From contig CANRDO010000022.1 of NCBI GenBank assembly GCA_947629385.1, positions 1 to 52,638 of the forward strand: 52,638 bases of DNA, written 5' to 3'. The notes under the pieces are model-generated. The model worked only from the letters and a program-made list of their open reading frames with translations, did no database searches and had not been told where the DNA came from. Below are positions 39,701 through 48,430 of the stretch, piece by piece. The position numbers and the translations under genes are program-made. Source of the stretch: an uncultured Lachnospiraceae bacterium. Its GTDB lineage: Bacteria > Bacillota > Clostridia > Lachnospirales > Lachnospiraceae. The first letter of the stretch is position 1; each line of letters opens with the position of its first letter.

Positions 39701-40480
39701 TGCCTCGCTGACGCCGTGGATCATCTTCTTGCTGAGCGCAAACAGCTCGTGCTCCCGTATCTCTCCGTAGAATGCTTCCCTCTCGTCGATCGTCACCGTC
39801 ACCCACACGCGGGGACACAGCGCGAGCAGCTCGCGCAGCACCTTCATCTGCGACGGTGTGAAGCCGGTAAATCCATCGAAGGCAAGCGTACTTTTTTTCA
39901 GGAGCCCGGAATCCGGCGCCAGCTGGCACAGTACATCCATCAGCTCCTCCGGCTTCATGAAGCGATCCCTCTGATATTCCAGAAACGCGCGATAGAGCAC
40001 CCTCAGGTCCGCAAGCTTCGCGGCAAGCAATGGCCGCGCGCCGGCAAACTCCACCATCTGCTGCATCTCAAAGTCTGTAACCTCATACTGCATCAGCTCG
40101 GACAGCACGGACTTGACCTCCGAGACATAGCCTGGCCGATTCATACGGCTGCCGAGCACCTGCAAAATATCCTTCTGCTCCATCGCCACTCTGCGCAGCA
40201 TCAGATTCTTACCGGTCTCCGTGAGCACGCTCCGCCTGTCTGCCCCTACCTCCTCAAAGATACGGTGCGCGAGCCTGCGAAAGCTGAGGACGTCAAGATT
40301 CATGATCCCCCCGTCCGGGTGCATCAGGACAAGGTCCCTCTGCGTCTGCATCGTGAACTGCTCAGGGACGATCATGATATAGCTGCGCTCCGGATGTCTG
40401 CGCGACTCCTCGATCAGGGTCTGACAGAGCAGGCGCGACTTTCCGCTTCCGGAGCTGCCGAAAATGAATTGAAGGGACAT
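36776..40480 (-). CDS. addB: ATP-dependent nuclease subunit AddB
   Basis: A 1234-aa partner of AddA. The N-terminal Walker A is FGSSGSGKSRLL, followed by the family block YIMIVPEQFTMQTQRDLVLM. The C-terminal nuclease domain has ATSVTRLEQFAACAFAHF-like sequence (first Fe-S cysteine), LGIIFHRAMELFSRRLQ, VKIVDYKSGTTRF, and the cluster cysteines in SACDFCAYADVCGFDRR. A 35-residue Ser/Glu/Gln-rich linker near residues 1000-1036 is encoded by seven 15-bp repeats, which is unusual. The start at 40480 follows GAGGTAGCAGC. It lies just downstream of the AI-2E-type permease gene. Confidence 0.96.
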   Translation of the reverse strand: MSLQFIFGSSGSGKSRLLCQTLIEESRRHPERSYIMIVPEQFTMQTQRDLVLMHPDGGIMNLDVLSFRRLAHRIFEEVGADRRSVLTETGKNLMLRRVAMEQKDILQVLGSRMNRPGYVSEVKSVLSELMQYEVTDFEMQQMVEFAGARPLLAAKLADLRVLYRAFLEYQRDRFMKPEELMDVLCQLAPDSGLLKKSTLAFDGFTGFTPSQMKVLRELLALCPRVWVTVTIDEREAFYGEIREHELFALSKKMIHGVSEAAREVTSVEEPLVLGRRGLPRFRKGGMLMHLERNLFRGKREIYRAGEQTEAGEQTGSEEARSPEISLHTASTPAQEVHFAARTISRLVREEGYRYQDIAVITGNLSSYDNYIKKIFPMYEVPAFLDETRHILLNPCLEFVRGALNAAEKDFSYETVFRCLRTGLPGMSAAETDRLENYVLAAGIRGLARWEKEWTYLPQGMSPEELAQCNALRERAAAALLPFARKMRQKGATLRQYADALYELLEACHVQQRLKDRERALEMAGAREEAREYSQIYGILIALLDEMVDLLGEEQVSGSEFSEILDAGFAEARVGIIPPGIDQVQVGDIERSRLAHVKLLFFLGLNDGWVPSRGDGGGIVSDMERELLKGSGVELAPSARENSYTQRFYLYQNLTKPQDHLYLSWCAAGGDGQAMRPSYLLSVVRKLFPGIQTVQEQDAGSSVYQVTSRENGMLYLTRGLQELREGKRDPEWMELYASYLRDGRYRERVCELARAAFAVGGRESLSYHTSRELYGEAMTASVTRLEQFAACAFAHFASYGLRLFERELYGVRAVDLGIIFHRAMELFSRRLQGMERDWTEITAEEQSALMEDCVDEVARGYGSGVLQGSARDEYTVRRVKRILCRAAWAMHEQLRAGQFRPTGFEVSFADAGDLEAVHVRFGEGRTIRLQGRIDRIDTARADDTVYVKIVDYKSGTTRFDPVSLYYGMQLQLVVYLNAALEMERTLQKGKRLPENTERPAENGQSESGQLESGKSESSQSESGQSESGKSESGQSESEEAREDAGMKVVPAGIFYYHLDDPVLEREEDATDEQMREKLLKQLRPDGILNSDAKVLCMLDGQLAGDSLVIPAGLRKDGQLKAASSAVTTEQFGQLSRFVSGKMEDMAGEILQGRIEASPFEDKAHSACDFCAYADVCGFDRRIPGRYRKRTAELTKDEVWERISAEAEKNDPGKAAGGTKAAPTCGEGAVRADWKR
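37372..37476. repeat. Seven-copy 15-bp minisatellite inside addB
   Basis: Seven consecutive 15-bp units, each like CGCTTTCCGACTGGC, run from 37372 to 37476 in frame with addB (minus strand). They encode QSESG/KSESG-type pentapeptides. Unit variants differ at two or three positions. The repeat keeps the reading frame at any copy number, so length polymorphism would be tolerated. Confidence 0.9.
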
Positions 40481-40495
40481 GCTGCTACCTCTTAT

Positions 40496-41668
40496 TTACA
40501 CCTGATTTTCATTCTGCTCCCGCACGATATAGGACTCCGTCTCCACCGGCAGCTTCTGCTTCCGCAGCGAATGCTCCGCAAGACGCTTTACAAGATAGTA
40601 CAGTGTCGCAAAGAGCGGCACGCCCACAATCATGCCAAGGAAGCCCAGAAGCCTCCCGAAAAGCAGCATTGAAACCGTCACATACAGCGCGGAGAGCCCG
40701 GTCGAGTTGCCAAGGATCTTCGGGCCGATGATATTGCCGTCAATCTGCTGCAGGATAACGACAAAGATCACGAAGATCACGCACTTTGCCGGAGATACCA
40801 AAAGAATCAGGAACGCGCTCGGAACCGCGCCGATGAACGGTCCGAACATCGGGATAATGTTCGTCACACCGACGATCACGCTGACAAGCAATGTATAGGG
40901 CATCCGCAGAATCGTAAGGCAGATGAAACAGATCACACCGACGATCAGGGAGTCGACCAGCTTGCCGGAGATAAAGCCGCTGAAGATGCGATCCGTCTGT
41001 CCCACCGCCTCCAGCACGGCGTCGTTAAACCGGCGATTACGGCTGACCGCGAAAAACAGCTTGCGGCATTGCGCGATGTAGCGCTCACGGTCCAGCAGCA
41101 GATAGATCGACACGATGACCGCTACCACAAGGCTGACCATCATGGATCCGATCGAGAGCACCTGTCCGGAGATTGTGGATACTGTAGAAAGCAAATGTGT
41201 CCGGATCCAGTCCGTCAGATAAGTCTCGGCGGACTCGACCATCTGCATCACCGCGGCGCCCGCCTCGCTGTCGGATTCGAGATATGCGCTGATCCTGCCA
41301 AGCTGCGCCTGCACCTGGCCGGGCAGCACCCTGACAAGTTCGCTCACGCTTCCCGCCAGCTGCGGAAGGACGATCGCGCAGAACATGCCCAGCACCGCGA
41401 ACGCCAGGATCAGCGTGGCAAACACGGCCGCCGCCCGCGCGAACTTTCCGAGCTTCCGGAACTTCTTCTCCAGAAACGTCGCGACCGGACACAGCAGATA
41501 GGCCAGCACCATGCCGATCAGTACCGGCTCCAGCGCCGACAAGACAACAGAAAACATTCCCCCGATCTGCCCTAAGCGGAAGATCAGAAAGAAAAACACG
41601 ATCGTCGCAGCCAGGCTCAAAAAGATCGTCAGGCCAAGCCTGCGATAGTCTTGATTTTTCTGTTCCAT
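40496..41668 (-). CDS. AI-2E family (PerM/YdbI-type) transporter
   Basis: A 390-aa membrane protein with about seven to eight segments. Family motifs are LEPVLIGMVLAYLLCPVATF near the N-terminus, RYIAQCRKLFFAVSRNRRFN after the soluble loop, and GFISGKLVDSLIVGVICFI. The C-terminal part has TNIIPMFGPFIGAVPSAFLI and GPKILGNSTGLSALYVTVSM. Members include E. coli TqsA and PerM and Na+(Li+)/H+ antiporters; the substrate here is unknown. The start at 41668 follows AGGGGGATATGTGTT. It lies upstream of addB on the same strand. Confidence 0.92.
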   Translation of the reverse strand: MEQKNQDYRRLGLTIFLSLAATIVFFFLIFRLGQIGGMFSVVLSALEPVLIGMVLAYLLCPVATFLEKKFRKLGKFARAAAVFATLILAFAVLGMFCAIVLPQLAGSVSELVRVLPGQVQAQLGRISAYLESDSEAGAAVMQMVESAETYLTDWIRTHLLSTVSTISGQVLSIGSMMVSLVVAVIVSIYLLLDRERYIAQCRKLFFAVSRNRRFNDAVLEAVGQTDRIFSGFISGKLVDSLIVGVICFICLTILRMPYTLLVSVIVGVTNIIPMFGPFIGAVPSAFLILLVSPAKCVIFVIFVVILQQIDGNIIGPKILGNSTGLSALYVTVSMLLFGRLLGFLGMIVGVPLFATLYYLVKRLAEHSLRKQKLPVETESYIVREQNENQV

Positions 41669-41866
41669 AACACATATCCCCCTCTGAATTTCATAGATCC
41701 ATTTATCAGTTATTTTACATCAGATACACAGCGAATGCAATGTTTTAAGGCTTTGCAAAAGCATTGTTTTTGAATAATAAAACTGCCGCAGACAGCTCGC
41801 ATGCTACTCACGCGACGCTATCCGCGACAGCTTTTTTACATATAAGGCAACGCCTGTTTTAAAAAC

Positions 41867-43378
41867 TTAGTCCTCCAGGTCCATCTCCTGCTCCGCCTGG
41901 ATCTCCGGGAACATGGAGAGCATCGGCTTCTCATTCTTGCCGTGGAGCCTGCGGTCCACATAGTTCTTCGTACACCTCATGACAATCGGCGAAAGCACGA
42001 GCACGCCGATCAGGTTCGGCACCATCATCAGACCGTTGAACGTATCAGAGATATCCCAGGCGAGCTGCGCCTCCATCACGGAACCCGCAAGTACGATCAC
42101 CACGAAGATCACGCGGTAAACAATCACGGACTTTGTCTTGAACAGATACTCGCACGCGGTCGCTCCGTAGTGGCTCCAGCCGAGCACCGTCGAGTACGCG
42201 AACAGCAGGATCGCCAGTGTGATGAACCACGCGCCCGGAGCGCCGAAGGTCTCCGAGAACGCCTCGCTGATCAGGGCGTTGCTGTTGATCGCCGCGCCTG
42301 CCTCCGTGAGTTTGCCGGTGTCAAGGTCGATCAGTCCGGAGGTGAGCAGCGTCAGCGCCGTCAGCGTGCAGACGATAATCGTGTCCGCGAACACCTCGAA
42401 GATACCCCACATACCCTGACGGACCGGCTCCTTGACGTTGGAGCTGGAGTGCACCATGACGGACGAACCCAAGCCTGCCTCGTTCGAGAACACGCCGCGC
42501 TTCATCCCTTGCTGGATCGCCAGGGCGATGCCCGAGCCTACCACGCCGCCGCCGACCGCTTTCATCGCGAACGCGCCCTTGAAGATCGCCGCGAACACAG
42601 CCGGAACCGTTTCGAAATGTACAGCGATGATGACCAGCGTGCCGATCACATAGATGACGACCATGAACGGAACAAGCTTCTCCGTCACGGACGCGATCAC
42701 CTTGATACCGCCGATAATCACGAGTCCCACCGCGATCATCAGGATGATGCCGATCAGATAGACGCGGAGATCGGGCGACTCCGTCTCAGGAATCTTGAGC
42801 ACGTTCTTCACATTGCCCACCATGCTGTTGACCTGGCTCATGTTGCCGATGCCGAACGACGCCAGCAGGCAGAAACAGGAAAACAGGACCGCGAGCACCT
42901 TGCCGATCGTCTTGCAGCCCGGCTTGCTGCCCAGACCGTCGCGCAGATAGTACATCGCGCCTCCGCACCACTCGCCCCGCTCGTTCTTGTGGCGGTACAG
43001 GATACCGAGCACGTTCTCGGAGAAGTTTGTCATCATCCCGAAGAACGCGATCAGCCACATCCAGAACACGGCGCCCGGTCCGCCGACCGCGATCGCGCTC
43101 GCCACGCCGACGATGTTGCCGGTGCCGACGGTCGCCGCCAGAGCCGTACAAAGGGACTGGAACTGCGAGATCGACTTATCCTTCGTGTGCTTCGTGACGC
43201 TGCGGTCGCCGAAGATCGCGCCGATCGTGTTCTTCATCCAGTGTCCGAAATGACCCAGCTGGAAAAATCCGGTCAGGCAGGTCATCAGCACGCCGACGAA
43301 CGCCAGCAAAATCAATGCCGGCCAGCCCCAGACGATGTTGTTGATAAGACTGTTTACATTTGTGATCACATCAATCAT
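41867..43378 (-). CDS. Sodium:alanine/glycine symporter (AGCS family)
   Basis: A 503-aa symporter with about eleven membrane segments. Signature blocks are SLCTALAATVGTGNIVGVAS, GGPGAVFWMWLIAFFGMMTN, GGAMYYLRDG and RGVFSNEAGLGSSVMVHSSS. It imports alanine or glycine with Na+. The glycine riboswitch and terminator immediately upstream (43529-43838) give direct evidence that expression responds to glycine. The start at 43378 follows GGAAGGG. It ends 199 nt from the AI-2E-type gene, in a spacer with only weak hairpins. Confidence 0.96.
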   Translation of the reverse strand: MIDVITNVNSLINNIVWGWPALILLAFVGVLMTCLTGFFQLGHFGHWMKNTIGAIFGDRSVTKHTKDKSISQFQSLCTALAATVGTGNIVGVASAIAVGGPGAVFWMWLIAFFGMMTNFSENVLGILYRHKNERGEWCGGAMYYLRDGLGSKPGCKTIGKVLAVLFSCFCLLASFGIGNMSQVNSMVGNVKNVLKIPETESPDLRVYLIGIILMIAVGLVIIGGIKVIASVTEKLVPFMVVIYVIGTLVIIAVHFETVPAVFAAIFKGAFAMKAVGGGVVGSGIALAIQQGMKRGVFSNEAGLGSSVMVHSSSNVKEPVRQGMWGIFEVFADTIIVCTLTALTLLTSGLIDLDTGKLTEAGAAINSNALISEAFSETFGAPGAWFITLAILLFAYSTVLGWSHYGATACEYLFKTKSVIVYRVIFVVIVLAGSVMEAQLAWDISDTFNGLMMVPNLIGVLVLSPIVMRCTKNYVDRRLHGKNEKPMLSMFPEIQAEQEMDLED

Positions 43379-43528
43379 TTACAACCCTTCCTCTCTGTTT
43401 CGCAATTGTCTCCTGTCGACAATCGCCTTTCACAACCTCCTCAGGAGATTCTCACAGACGTCCAAGCATTGTGTCATTCGCCCCTCTGTTCAGTATACTT
43501 GTCTCGTCCCGGATGAATACCTGCATGC

Positions 43529-43563
43529 GCAAAGAAAAGGACAGATGAATCTCTCATCTGTCC
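43529..43563 (-). terminator. Expression-platform terminator of the glycine riboswitch
   Basis: On the minus strand, GGACAGATGA pairs exactly with TCATCTGTCC around a 5-nt loop and is followed by TTTTCTTT. Its 5' arm repeats the GGACAGA of the aptamer's 3' edge, so alternative pairing could switch it. It lies between the aptamer and the AGCS symporter gene. Confidence 0.85.
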
Positions 43564-43592
43564 AAACAAACACACCAGAATAGTCTGAAACC

Positions 43593-43838
43593 GTCTCTGT
43601 CCTTTCGCCTGAGAGATTCGCGCACCGCGCTTTGCACCTTCGGCACCCACTCCTTCGTGGGATTCTCCAGAGTGCAGTCCGTATCCGGTCCCGTCATCCC
43701 CGGCCTCTTGTATGGTTTACCGATCGCTCTGTTCGAGATATAATGATATGTATGCGATCCGCAGCCTTTCGTTCCGGCCGGATGACCCCTGTAAGTGTAA
43801 CTCCTTCGGGCGGCTTACGCCAATCTCCCGGGTACTTC
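43593..43838 (-). ncRNA. Glycine riboswitch (second aptamer clear, first aptamer divergent)
   Basis: The minus-strand RNA from about 43675 to 43593 carries the glycine aptamer hallmarks ACTCTGGAGA, GTGCCGAAGGTGCAAAGC and AATCTCTCAGGCGAAAGGAC, ending in CAGAGAC. Upstream, 43838-43676 contains GGGAGATTGG and GCCCGAAGGAGTTACAC, as expected for a first aptamer. Its 3' half is not the standard CTCTCAGGC form, and instead a long GTCATCC...GGATGAC helix encloses about 80 nt. It controls the AGCS symporter gene. A perfect TTGACA promoter precedes it at 43871-43899. Confidence 0.85.
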
Positions 43839-43870
43839 ATCCTGCACATATTCAATTGATTTACTACATT

Positions 43871-43899
43871 AAAATATCACAGCAGGAAATAGTTGTCAA
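43871..43899 (-). promoter_or_regulatory. Promoter of the glycine-riboswitch/AGCS transcript
   Basis: On the minus strand, TTGACA (43899-43894) and TATTTT (43876-43871) are separated by 17 bp. The transcript would begin about 20 nt upstream of the riboswitch. The promoter lies just beyond the stop codon of the GT2-GtrA gene. Confidence 0.7.
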
Positions 43900-43908
43900 T
43901 GTTTTTGT

Positions 43909-44979
43909 TTATACGCGAAACACCAGCTTCTGCTGAAGCTTGTAGCTGATAAAGAACAGAACCGTGTCCACGGCGATCTTCGGCAGAAGCTCCGGGAACG
44001 CCGGGAACGCTTTCACAAGTATCGTGACGAGCGCCGCGCTGCACAGCATCTGCAGCACGGCCAGGAGCAGGTACCTCAGGCCGGACGTCGCTACGTTTTC
44101 TCTGCTCCTAAAGACAATTCTGTAGTTGATCGTATAATTATACGCCGCAGAAAAGATTCTCGCGGCAACCGTGGCGATTCCCACATACATGCCCGGATAT
44201 TTTTTCTTCAGTACACTGCAGAACAGGCTGAACAGGATCAGATCCAGTATGCTGGAGGACAGCGAGGAAAAGATAAATTTCAGAAATCTTCCGGCAAAGA
44301 TCCTGTAGATCCGCAGCGAATCCCGGATCGGCTTGAAGTGCGTCTGATGATTTTCCTCGGAATCATAGATCGTCTCGATCGGAACCTCTACGATCGGGAG
44401 TGTTTCGGCAGCCTCCAGCAGCATCCTCGTCTCGAATTCGAAACGATCTCCCTTCACATCCAGCAGCTTTTTCATAAAAGAACGCGGTATGCCCCTGAGT
44501 CCTGTCTGTGTGTCGCTCACATGGATTCCAGCCGTATATGCGAACACCTTTTCCGTCAGGCTGTTTCCAAACCTGCTCTTCCAGGGAATTCCGTCTCCTT
44601 CAAACTGCCGGGCGCCCAGAACAAGCGCATCCGGATCCTGTTTCATCCGATCCATGACCCTGACAATGCTCTCCGGCGTGTGCTGCCCGTCAGAATCCGC
44701 CGTCACCGCGCCGGATGCGTCCGGGAAGCTTTCCAGAATGCAGGCAAAGGCTGTCTTCAGCGCTCTTCCCTTGCCCATATTTTCCGCATGGGTCAAAAGG
44801 CGGCCTCCTGTCTTCCCAACGATCTTATCCGCCCGCGCAAAAATATCCTGATACGCCTCTTTGCTGCCGTCGTTGACAAGGATGACCGGTCTCACGCCGG
44901 CCTCATGAAGTTTTTCAAGCAAAACGAGCAGTCTCTCATCCGGCTCGTACGCAGGTATTATGACCGGGATCTCGTTCAT
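43909..44979 (-). CDS. GT2 glycosyltransferase fused to a GtrA flippase domain
   Basis: A 356-aa protein. The N-terminal GT2 domain spans residues about 1-220 (IPVIIPAYEPDERLLVLLEK, NMGKGRALKTAF, TADSDGQHTP with the DxD-like metal site, VSDTQTGLRGIP). A GtrA domain with four membrane helices follows (about 225-356, FLKFIFSSLSSSILDLILFS). This is the CsbB/DPM1-like plus GtcA-like arrangement: it would make a polyprenyl-phosphate sugar and flip it. I use the ATG at 44979 (GGGAGACAAGACA), which overlaps the stop of the upstream membrane-protein gene (ATGA). The two are translationally coupled. Confidence 0.93.
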   Translation of the reverse strand: MNEIPVIIPAYEPDERLLVLLEKLHEAGVRPVILVNDGSKEAYQDIFARADKIVGKTGGRLLTHAENMGKGRALKTAFACILESFPDASGAVTADSDGQHTPESIVRVMDRMKQDPDALVLGARQFEGDGIPWKSRFGNSLTEKVFAYTAGIHVSDTQTGLRGIPRSFMKKLLDVKGDRFEFETRMLLEAAETLPIVEVPIETIYDSEENHQTHFKPIRDSLRIYRIFAGRFLKFIFSSLSSSILDLILFSLFCSVLKKKYPGMYVGIATVAARIFSAAYNYTINYRIVFRSRENVATSGLRYLLLAVLQMLCSAALVTILVKAFPAFPELLPKIAVDTVLFFISYKLQQKLVFRV

Positions 44980-46709
44980 TGTCTTGTCTCCCTTTCGATT
45001 ACCACTTTTCCCGCCTGGTCCGGGTAATTGTCCCGAATCCAATCCTGGATCACCGTGTTTTCCGAATCATAGACAAAAATATATTTCGCGTCGATACTGT
45101 ACAGATCGTCCCTGTCGGTTACCACCATTGTCGTCACATCATCGGACTGGAAAAGATACTTTCCAAGAAAATACACATATGTGCGTGAACTCTCATCCTG
45201 TATCAACACACAATAGGATTCACCGTCCGGAACCGCGTATTCATTCCTCGTCTGCTCCATCCAGTCTCTCGTTACCGAGCTGTCATTGCCCTGCCAGACA
45301 AACCTGACCGCTCCCATCGAAAGCTGCATATAAACAAATGGAAGTACAAACATCACAGCCGCTGCCGCGACGGACGCATATTTTCTCATATTAAGCTCTG
45401 CCAGTATTTTCATGAAAAGGATCACTGCCACATAGAGAATCGCGATCAGAATCGTCTTGACATACCTGTCGCTCCCGGCTAGTGCAGTTGCTTCTTTTCC
45501 CGGCATTGAGAACAGATACATCCCAAGCATACCAACCTGATAAGTCACATACACTGCCACGGAAAAAAGAATCGCTTTGACCCAAACACGCCATTGTTCC
45601 TTGCAGATCAGCACCGTCAACAGTCCTGTCAGCAGAAGTATCCCAAACGTGATCCACACCCCTCTGTGTGTGACAGAAAGCTTGAGCATTGCGGTGCAAG
45701 TCGTCTTGATCTCTTCCGCCGACTTTGCTCCAAAGACTGATTTATAGTTGTCTGATGTCATCGCGTGCTTTGATACCGCCGCATTCACAAATACATACCT
45801 GCAATGCTTCTGCCAGAGAATCAACGACCCAAACGGCAGGCAGACAGCCGCTGTCCTGCTCTTCCAGTTTTTGTTTCTGCAACCCTTATACAAAATCCAG
45901 ACAACGGCAATCAGGACAAAATAAATTCCCGAATTCTTGATCTGAATGATCTGCGTCAGATATGCTGCGGACAGACAGATCGCCGTCCGATCCGTCTTTT
46001 CCCCGTCATCACAGTATAAATATACGTAAAGCAGCGCACACATACCGACGATGGGCAGCAGCGTGTCGACCAGCAGGTTTGTCACGGTAATATTATACAC
46101 AAAGAAGAAGTTGGTAAAGCTCAGCCCGACTGCCAGCGCCGCCGCTCTGTTTTTCTTCGCGAAGCAAAATACCGGCATGATGCACGCTGTCATCATATAG
46201 ATTTGGGCCAGCATCTGGATGTGCTCTCCCATATTCACGATCTTGGAGAAAAAATAAATATAAGTGGCGCTTCCAAGCGGATATTCCTGAAACATAATGA
46301 CCGTATCCTCAAAATTGGGATATCGATTCGTATTCAGCATACGCTTTACGACAAGCGCCCAGTGGGAGAAATTATCATAACGTGCGAATATTTTTCCCTT
46401 CACATAAAAGAGCATCACGGCCATCGTAACAGCGCAGAAAATATATGCGACGTTCAAATAATTTTTCAGGAATGCAACGCTCCTGTCCCTGGCAACTGAG
46501 ACACATAAACACACCATTCCGAACAGCCACAGCACCGCCACTGCTTCCTTCAGCAGATTCAGTATCCCGGCCACAAATAAGAAGGAAACCTGAAGAGCGA
46601 TCGTCAGGCTCGGGAAGAAACAACTATCGATCTTCGTCTTCCGGCGAAGAAATTCCCACATTCCTAAATTAGATAAAATAAAAAGCAGTAATCGGAAAAC
46701 TGTCGTCAC
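44976..46709 (-). CDS. Large multi-pass membrane protein, probable GT-C-type glycosyltransferase
   Basis: A 577-aa integral membrane protein with about eleven to twelve segments. An early loop has RYDNFSHWALVVKRML, the kind of acidic first-loop motif seen in GT-C glycosyltransferases. The C-terminal soluble part (about 485-577) holds SSVTRDWMEQTRNEY and YFLGKYLFQSDDVTTMVVTD. I did not recognise a named family. It starts at GTG (46709), 8 nt after AGGAGG. Its stop overlaps the GT2-GtrA start, so the two probably act together: one makes and flips a lipid-linked sugar, the other transfers it. Confidence 0.75.
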   Translation of the reverse strand: MTTVFRLLLFILSNLGMWEFLRRKTKIDSCFFPSLTIALQVSFLFVAGILNLLKEAVAVLWLFGMVCLCVSVARDRSVAFLKNYLNVAYIFCAVTMAVMLFYVKGKIFARYDNFSHWALVVKRMLNTNRYPNFEDTVIMFQEYPLGSATYIYFFSKIVNMGEHIQMLAQIYMMTACIMPVFCFAKKNRAAALAVGLSFTNFFFVYNITVTNLLVDTLLPIVGMCALLYVYLYCDDGEKTDRTAICLSAAYLTQIIQIKNSGIYFVLIAVVWILYKGCRNKNWKSRTAAVCLPFGSLILWQKHCRYVFVNAAVSKHAMTSDNYKSVFGAKSAEEIKTTCTAMLKLSVTHRGVWITFGILLLTGLLTVLICKEQWRVWVKAILFSVAVYVTYQVGMLGMYLFSMPGKEATALAGSDRYVKTILIAILYVAVILFMKILAELNMRKYASVAAAAVMFVLPFVYMQLSMGAVRFVWQGNDSSVTRDWMEQTRNEYAVPDGESYCVLIQDESSRTYVYFLGKYLFQSDDVTTMVVTDRDDLYSIDAKYIFVYDSENTVIQDWIRDNYPDQAGKVVIERETRQ

Positions 46710-46814
46710 GTGAGCATCCTCCTGTTTTCATCCCGTCAAAATACTTTTTCGTCTGTATTATCTCTTCTGTATGCATGCTTTGTCAATCATATTTTTGGCT
46801 CGATCTTCCCACAC

Positions 46815-46867
46815 AAAAACAGAGCCATCGCACAATGCGGACAAGCGTCGCCATGCAATGGCCCTGT
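46815..46867 (-). terminator. Rho-independent terminator of the amino-acid ABC transporter operon
   Basis: On the minus strand, ACAGGGCCAT pairs with ATGGCTCTGT (one mismatch) across a long loop and is followed by TTTTTGTG. It lies downstream of the ATPase gene. Confidence 0.65.
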
Positions 46868-46889
46868 TCTATCGTTTCTAATTAAACAA

Positions 46890-47633
46890 TTATCCCCGCA
46901 TGAAGCGGCTCAGGAATTCCTTCGTCCGGGGATTTTGCGGATTGCTGAAGATCTGCGCGGGATCGCCCTCCTCCGCGATGACGCCGTCCGACATGTAGAC
47001 GACATGATTGGAGACGTCGCGCGCGAACGCCATCTCGTGCGTCACAATGATCATCGTCATGCCCTCCTGCGCGAGCTGCTTCATGACGTCGAGCACCTCG
47101 CCGACCATCTGCGGGTCGAGCGCGGACGTCGGCTCGTCGAACAGCAGAAGCTCCGGCTCCATCGCCAGAGCGCGCGCGATCGCGACACGCTGCTTCTGCC
47201 CGCCGGATAGCTGACGCGGCTTTGCGTTGATGTACGGAGCCATGCCAACCTTCTCGAGGAAGCGGAGAGCGTTCTGCTTTGCCTCCTCCTTGCTCTTCTT
47301 CAGCACTTTGATCTGCCCGACCATGCAGTTTTTCAACACGGTCATGTTGCTGAAGAGGTTGAAGCTCTGAAACACCATACCGACCTTCGCGCGGTAGGAC
47401 GCCGCGTTCATATGCGGCCCCTCGATGTTCTGCCCGTGGAAGAGGATCTCGCCGGTCGTCGGCGTCTCAAGCAAGTTGATGCACCGCAGCAGCGTGGACT
47501 TGCCGGAGCCGGAAGCGCCGATGATACAGGTCACGTCGCCTGTGGAGACCGAGAAGTCGATATCGCGCAGCACAACGTTCTTGCCGAAGCTCTTGCTCAG
47601 ATGGTTGATCGCGATCACTTGTTCTCTGTCCAT
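46890..47633 (-). CDS. Polar amino-acid ABC transporter ATP-binding protein
   Basis: A 247-aa ATPase. Walker A is [21 protein letters not shown]-loop [15 protein letters not shown], signature [16 protein letters not shown], Walker [14 protein letters not shown], and switch His in [12 protein letters not shown]. This matches the GlnQ/ArtP class. It overlaps the permease gene by 19 nt and, with the permease and binding protein, forms a complete importer. The exact amino acid is not determined by sequence. Confidence 0.97.
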   Translation of the reverse strand: MDREQVIAINHLSKSFGKNVVLRDIDFSVSTGDVTCIIGASGSGKSTLLRCINLLETPTTGEILFHGQNIEGPHMNAASYRAKVGMVFQSFNLFSNMTVLKNCMVGQIKVLKKSKEEAKQNALRFLEKVGMAPYINAKPRQLSGGQKQRVAIARALAMEPELLLFDEPTSALDPQMVGEVLDVMKQLAQEGMTMIIVTHEMAFARDVSNHVVYMSDGVIAEEGDPAQIFSNPQNPRTKEFLSRFMRG

Positions 47634-48418
47634 TCGTCCTCCTCCTTCCCCGGGTAGTTGTACATGCCGCTCGTGTGCGCGAGCGTGTCCGTCGTCGCCA
47701 GGTCATAGCTGTCCGATCCGTCCATCCTGTCCTCCCAGAAGCGCAGGATGCGCGAGCACGCGAACGTGAGCACAAAGTAAATGACCATAGCCACCGTGAA
47801 CGACTCAAAATACGTATAATATGCGCCCGCCACGCTCTTGGCCGCGTAGAACAGCTCCACGATGCCGATGACGGAGAGCACGCAGGTATCCTTGATGTTG
47901 ATGATCAGGTTGTTGCCGATCTGGGGCATGATGTTGCGCAACGCCTGCGGCAGGATGACGTAGAGCATCGTCTGCACATGCGTCATGCCGATGGCCTTCG
48001 CGCCCTCGGTCTGCCCCGGATCGATGGAGAGAATGCCGCCGCGGACCGTCTCGGCCATGTACGCGCCTGTATTGATCGACACGATGAAGAAAGCCGCGAA
48101 CCACATCGACATGTTAATGTTGAACAACACCGACGAGCCGAAATAGATGAACATCGCCTGCGCCATCATCGGCGTGCCGCGGAACACCTCGACGTAGGCG
48201 TTCAGCACCAGCCGGACGATCCAGAGCAATCCCCGCTTGATGATATTGTCATTTTTGCTGACCGGGATCGTCTGTACGATGCCGACCGCAAAGCCGATGA
48301 TACAGCCGATCAGGGTGCTGACCAGCGCGATGATCATCGTGTTCTTGGCGCCGTCCAGATAAGACAGGCCACGTGTCTGCAGAATATAGATGATCCTGCC
48401 GAAAAAGTCCTGTGGCAT
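47615..48418 (-). CDS. Polar amino-acid ABC transporter permease
   Basis: A 267-aa permease with about five membrane segments of the HisM/GlnP class. The family features are [60 protein letters not shown] and [20 protein letters not shown] with the conserved EAA loop. It overlaps the ATPase gene and follows the binding-protein gene by 12 nt. One permease gene is present, so it probably forms a homodimer. Confidence 0.96.
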   Translation of the reverse strand: MPQDFFGRIIYILQTRGLSYLDGAKNTMIIALVSTLIGCIIGFAVGIVQTIPVSKNDNIIKRGLLWIVRLVLNAYVEVFRGTPMMAQAMFIYFGSSVLFNINMSMWFAAFFIVSINTGAYMAETVRGGILSIDPGQTEGAKAIGMTHVQTMLYVILPQALRNIMPQIGNNLIINIKDTCVLSVIGIVELFYAAKSVAGAYYTYFESFTVAMVIYFVLTFACSRILRFWEDRMDGSDSYDLATTDTLAHTSGMYNYPGKEEDEWTENK

Positions 48419-48430
48419 TTGAATTCTCCT

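Noticed and set aside
41748..41866. Terminator downstream of the AGCS symporter
   Set aside because: Weak, imperfect stems (such as CAATG-TTTT/AAAAG-CATTG and GCTGTC/GATAGC) are present, but none has a convincing stem plus U-run in the correct direction.
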